Shown piece by piece: positions 62,414-64,000 of a DNA stretch of 64,000 nt (within the stretch, counting starts at the first letter, position 1; the number at the start of each line of letters is the position of its first letter). The notes under the pieces are model-generated. The model was given only the letters and a program-made list of their open reading frames with translations, had not been told where the DNA came from and made no database searches. Where the stretch lies: the NCBI GenBank assembly GCA_045537045.1, contig JAZSOS010000033.1, positions 55,340 through 119,339 on the forward strand, given 5' to 3'. The position numbers and the translations under genes are program-made. This stretch comes from SIG480 sp045537045. GTDB lineage: Bacteria > Bacillota > Clostridia > Oscillospirales > JAAYXM01.

Positions 62414-62899
62414 TTATTCCTGAACTTCATAAAAGAAACTACGCAAATCTTTTGTTATCCTATCAGCTTCCGAAACATTCTTTGCAGGTGCGGATATAAA
62501 ATCCTTATCGCCATTCCAAATCGAAATTTCTTTAAAAATCCCCTTTTGCCTGATCTGACCGCCCCAACGAAAAGCATTCGCCATTTCATCATAATAATGC
62601 ATTCCTGCTTCTTTCCCCGCTACTGATTTCATAAACGTCAGCCGCGCATATCTTGTATATCTGTGCACTTCTTCTCCGACTTCAAATCTTCCTGTGAAAT
62701 AGTTTCTTTTAAATACAGGACTTACATAATGAAAGTACCATCCGTCAATTTCTATATGTACATCACCGAAGCTTTCTTGTGTTCCTTCGTCATACCTGAT
62801 GCCTTCCATACTTCTTTCCACCTTTAGCGGAACAGGAATGAGGGACAAAATCAATACAAGAATAACTATTCCAACAACGATATTCCGTATCTTTTTCAT
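62414..62899 (-). CDS. Uncharacterised protein with one N-terminal membrane helix
   Basis: A 161-residue protein. One helix (IVVGIVILVLILSLIPV) is followed by a soluble, mostly beta-looking domain exposed outside, with many aromatic residues. I recognise no family. The ATG at 62899 has GGGAG 5 nt upstream; a second ATG lies 12 nt before it. It is 19 nt upstream of the SDR gene and probably cotranscribed with it. Confidence 0.6.
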   Translation of the reverse strand: MKKIRNIVVGIVILVLILSLIPVPLKVERSMEGIRYDEGTQESFGDVHIEIDGWYFHYVSPVFKRNYFTGRFEVGEEVHRYTRYARLTFMKSVAGKEAGMHYYDEMANAFRWGGQIRQKGIFKEISIWNGDKDFISAPAKNVSEADRITKDLRSFFYEVQE

Positions 62900-62989
62900 A
62901 AATGCTCCCATCCTTTCTCATAGACACACAATTCATTATACCATATGACAACAAAACACACAAGTAATACCACCTGTGTGTTCTGAACC

Positions 62990-63535
62990 CTAAATGTCCT
63001 CTTTATCGCTTTTACGGTCGTGGATGAGCTTACCGAGAACGGTAAAAAGAAGAAGCGATACGTGAGTAAAGAGCGCGGCATACGAGCCTTTTATAATATC
63101 GTATGTTATCCAAAGTACCATATTTACACTCGTCCAGAAACGGTACTTTGCGCCGTCGCTCTGACCAATGCAAAGAATAAACGTAAGTGATGCGATAATC
63201 GCAAGAAGGTCGAGTATCTCCGTCAGGACTGCGAGATTTATACCAACAATCACAGCTGCATAAATCACTACAAGCCATTTCGGAATCGGCTTATTGTTTT
63301 TGTCGAAGAAATAGTTGATAAGCGCCTGTGCCGCACCAATATAGCAGCAGGCAGCTCCGTTGTTGTTTCCGTCAATGAGATAACTTGTCGCAACAAGAAA
63401 GTTCCCAAAGAAAACAAATGTAAGGATAAGTCTCATGCTTCTTGTTTTTACAGTTGATGCAAGAATCATTGAGACAAGACCACCAATACTGAGAGCCATT
63501 GATATGTACGGTGCAAGCTTCATTAAAATTTCCAT
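62990..63535 (-). CDS. YgjV family inner-membrane protein (copy 2)
   Basis: A 181-residue protein with five to six helices, in the same family as 60565-61125 but clearly diverged. Conserved stretches are SYLIDGNNNGAACCYIGAAQALINYFFD and ILCIGQSDGAKYRFWTSVN. The ATG at 63535 is preceded by an AAGAG site; a GTG 12 nt upstream is also possible. It is read in the same direction as the stable RNA genes upstream of it (63663-63996). Function unknown. Confidence 0.7.
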   Translation of the reverse strand: MEILMKLAPYISMALSIGGLVSMILASTVKTRSMRLILTFVFFGNFLVATSYLIDGNNNGAACCYIGAAQALINYFFDKNNKPIPKWLVVIYAAVIVGINLAVLTEILDLLAIIASLTFILCIGQSDGAKYRFWTSVNMVLWITYDIIKGSYAALFTHVSLLLFTVLGKLIHDRKSDKEDI

Positions 63536-63614
63536 TCTCTTACTCACTCTTTTCTGTTATGGTCCTATCATACCAATACACGCGGTTTATTGTTAAACAA
63601 CGCAGTTGTATGTT

Positions 63615-63655
63615 ATCCAAAAGCATACCGGGTAAGAAATATCTTACCCGGTACT
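63615..63655 (-). terminator. Terminator of the 5S rRNA gene
   Basis: ATACCGGGTAAGA-AATA-TCTTACCCGGTAT, 13 bp perfect, ending on the minus strand in GCTTTTGG, directly after 5S. Confidence 0.88.
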
Positions 63656-63662
63656 ATATGAT

Positions 63663-63778
<116 letters not shown>

Positions 63779-63803
63779 TACATATTCAATTTTAATTAGG
63801 GTT

Positions 63804-63878
63804 TGGTGACCCGTGGGAGAATCGAACTCCCGTTACCGGCGTGAGAGGCCGGTGTCTTGACCGCTTGACCAACGGGCC
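63804..63878 (-). tRNA. tRNA-Glu (CTC anticodon)
   Basis: 75 nt with encoded CCA. Acceptor GGCCCGT/ACGGGTC, anticodon stem CCGGC-CTCTCAC-GCCGG giving CTC, T arm with GGAGTTCGATTCTCC. Confidence 0.93.
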
Positions 63879-63920
63879 ATTCTCTCTTCCCTCTATCGAC
63901 GCTCGCCCGTATTTAAGCTT

Positions 63921-63996
63921 TGGTGCGCCTTCGGGGACTCGAACCCAGGACCCACTGATTAAGAGTCAGTTGCTCTACCAACTGAGCTAAAGGCGC
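63921..63996 (-). tRNA. tRNA-Lys (CTT anticodon)
   Basis: 76 nt with encoded CCA. Acceptor GCGCCTT/AAGGCGC, D arm AGCTCAGTTGGTAGAGC, anticodon stem ACTGA-CTCTTAA-TCAGT giving CTT, T arm GGGTTCGAGTCCC. Confidence 0.94.
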
Positions 63997-64000
63997 ATCT

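Overview
The window is a chromosomal segment of a low-to-mid GC (mid-40s percent by eye) anaerobic Firmicute, most likely a Clostridia gut lineage of the Oscillospirales type. The case rests on an rnfCDGEAB operon, a potassium-type membrane pyrophosphatase, an NfnAB-like pair, a DnaD/DnaI primosome pair, the maf-mreC-mreD-pbp2-minD shape cluster, strong AGGAGG ribosome binding sites, and consensus TTGACA/TATAAT promoters. Nearly all of it is ordinary core genome; there is no prophage, insertion sequence or CRISPR array.

Layout. 1-8.1 kb: the end of an S-layer-homology protein, then uvrB-uvrA, an SLC13-like transporter and a COG2509-type flavoprotein, all on the minus strand. 8.3-12.3 kb: a sugar-acid module (mannitol dehydrogenase/fructuronate reductase family protein plus two Gfo/Idh/MocA oxidoreductases). 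12.4-20.6 kb: hppA, tRNA-Val, a palindromic repeat island, a uracil permease behind a PyrR-like attenuator, glutamate dehydrogenase and metG. 20.6-24.8 kb: lipoprotein, DacF, DnaI-like loader and DnaD (minus). 24.9-30.9 kb: ferritin, NfnA-NfnB, DegV, an XRE regulator, mgsA and minD. 30.9-35.4 kb: pbp2, mreD, mreC, maf, dut. 35.4-36.8 kb: a small accessory island with an 11-bp-phased TGGCA array, a barnase-type RNase carrying a phage-head-like Cys/His module, its barstar, and large hairpins. 36.8-49.4 kb: U32 peptidase, zapA, tyrS, a P-type ATPase homologue without catalytic motifs, a CYTH protein, mnmG, a second glutamate dehydrogenase, an M20 peptidase and a pyridoxamine kinase. 49.5-57.4 kb: a DUF975 protein, a 51-aa peptide gene with its own strong promoter, a HAD phosphatase, and an rnf operon in which RnfG is truncated and RnfB lacks its first Fe-S domain. 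57.4-64 kb (minus): two RimK-like ATP-grasp ligases with an SLC13-type permease, two YgjV proteins, hypoxanthine-DNA glycosylase, an SDR, 5S rRNA, tRNA-Glu and tRNA-Lys.

How the genes work together. Rnf (ferredoxin:NAD+), NfnAB (NADH/ferredoxin:NADP+), the ion-pumping pyrophosphatase and two glutamate dehydrogenases form a redox and ion-gradient economy typical of fermenting clostridia. The maf-mre-pbp2-minD group and zapA serve cell shape and division. The best leads are the reduced Rnf complex, the pseudo-P-type ATPase, the barnase/barstar island with its phased array, and the 51-aa peptide gene.
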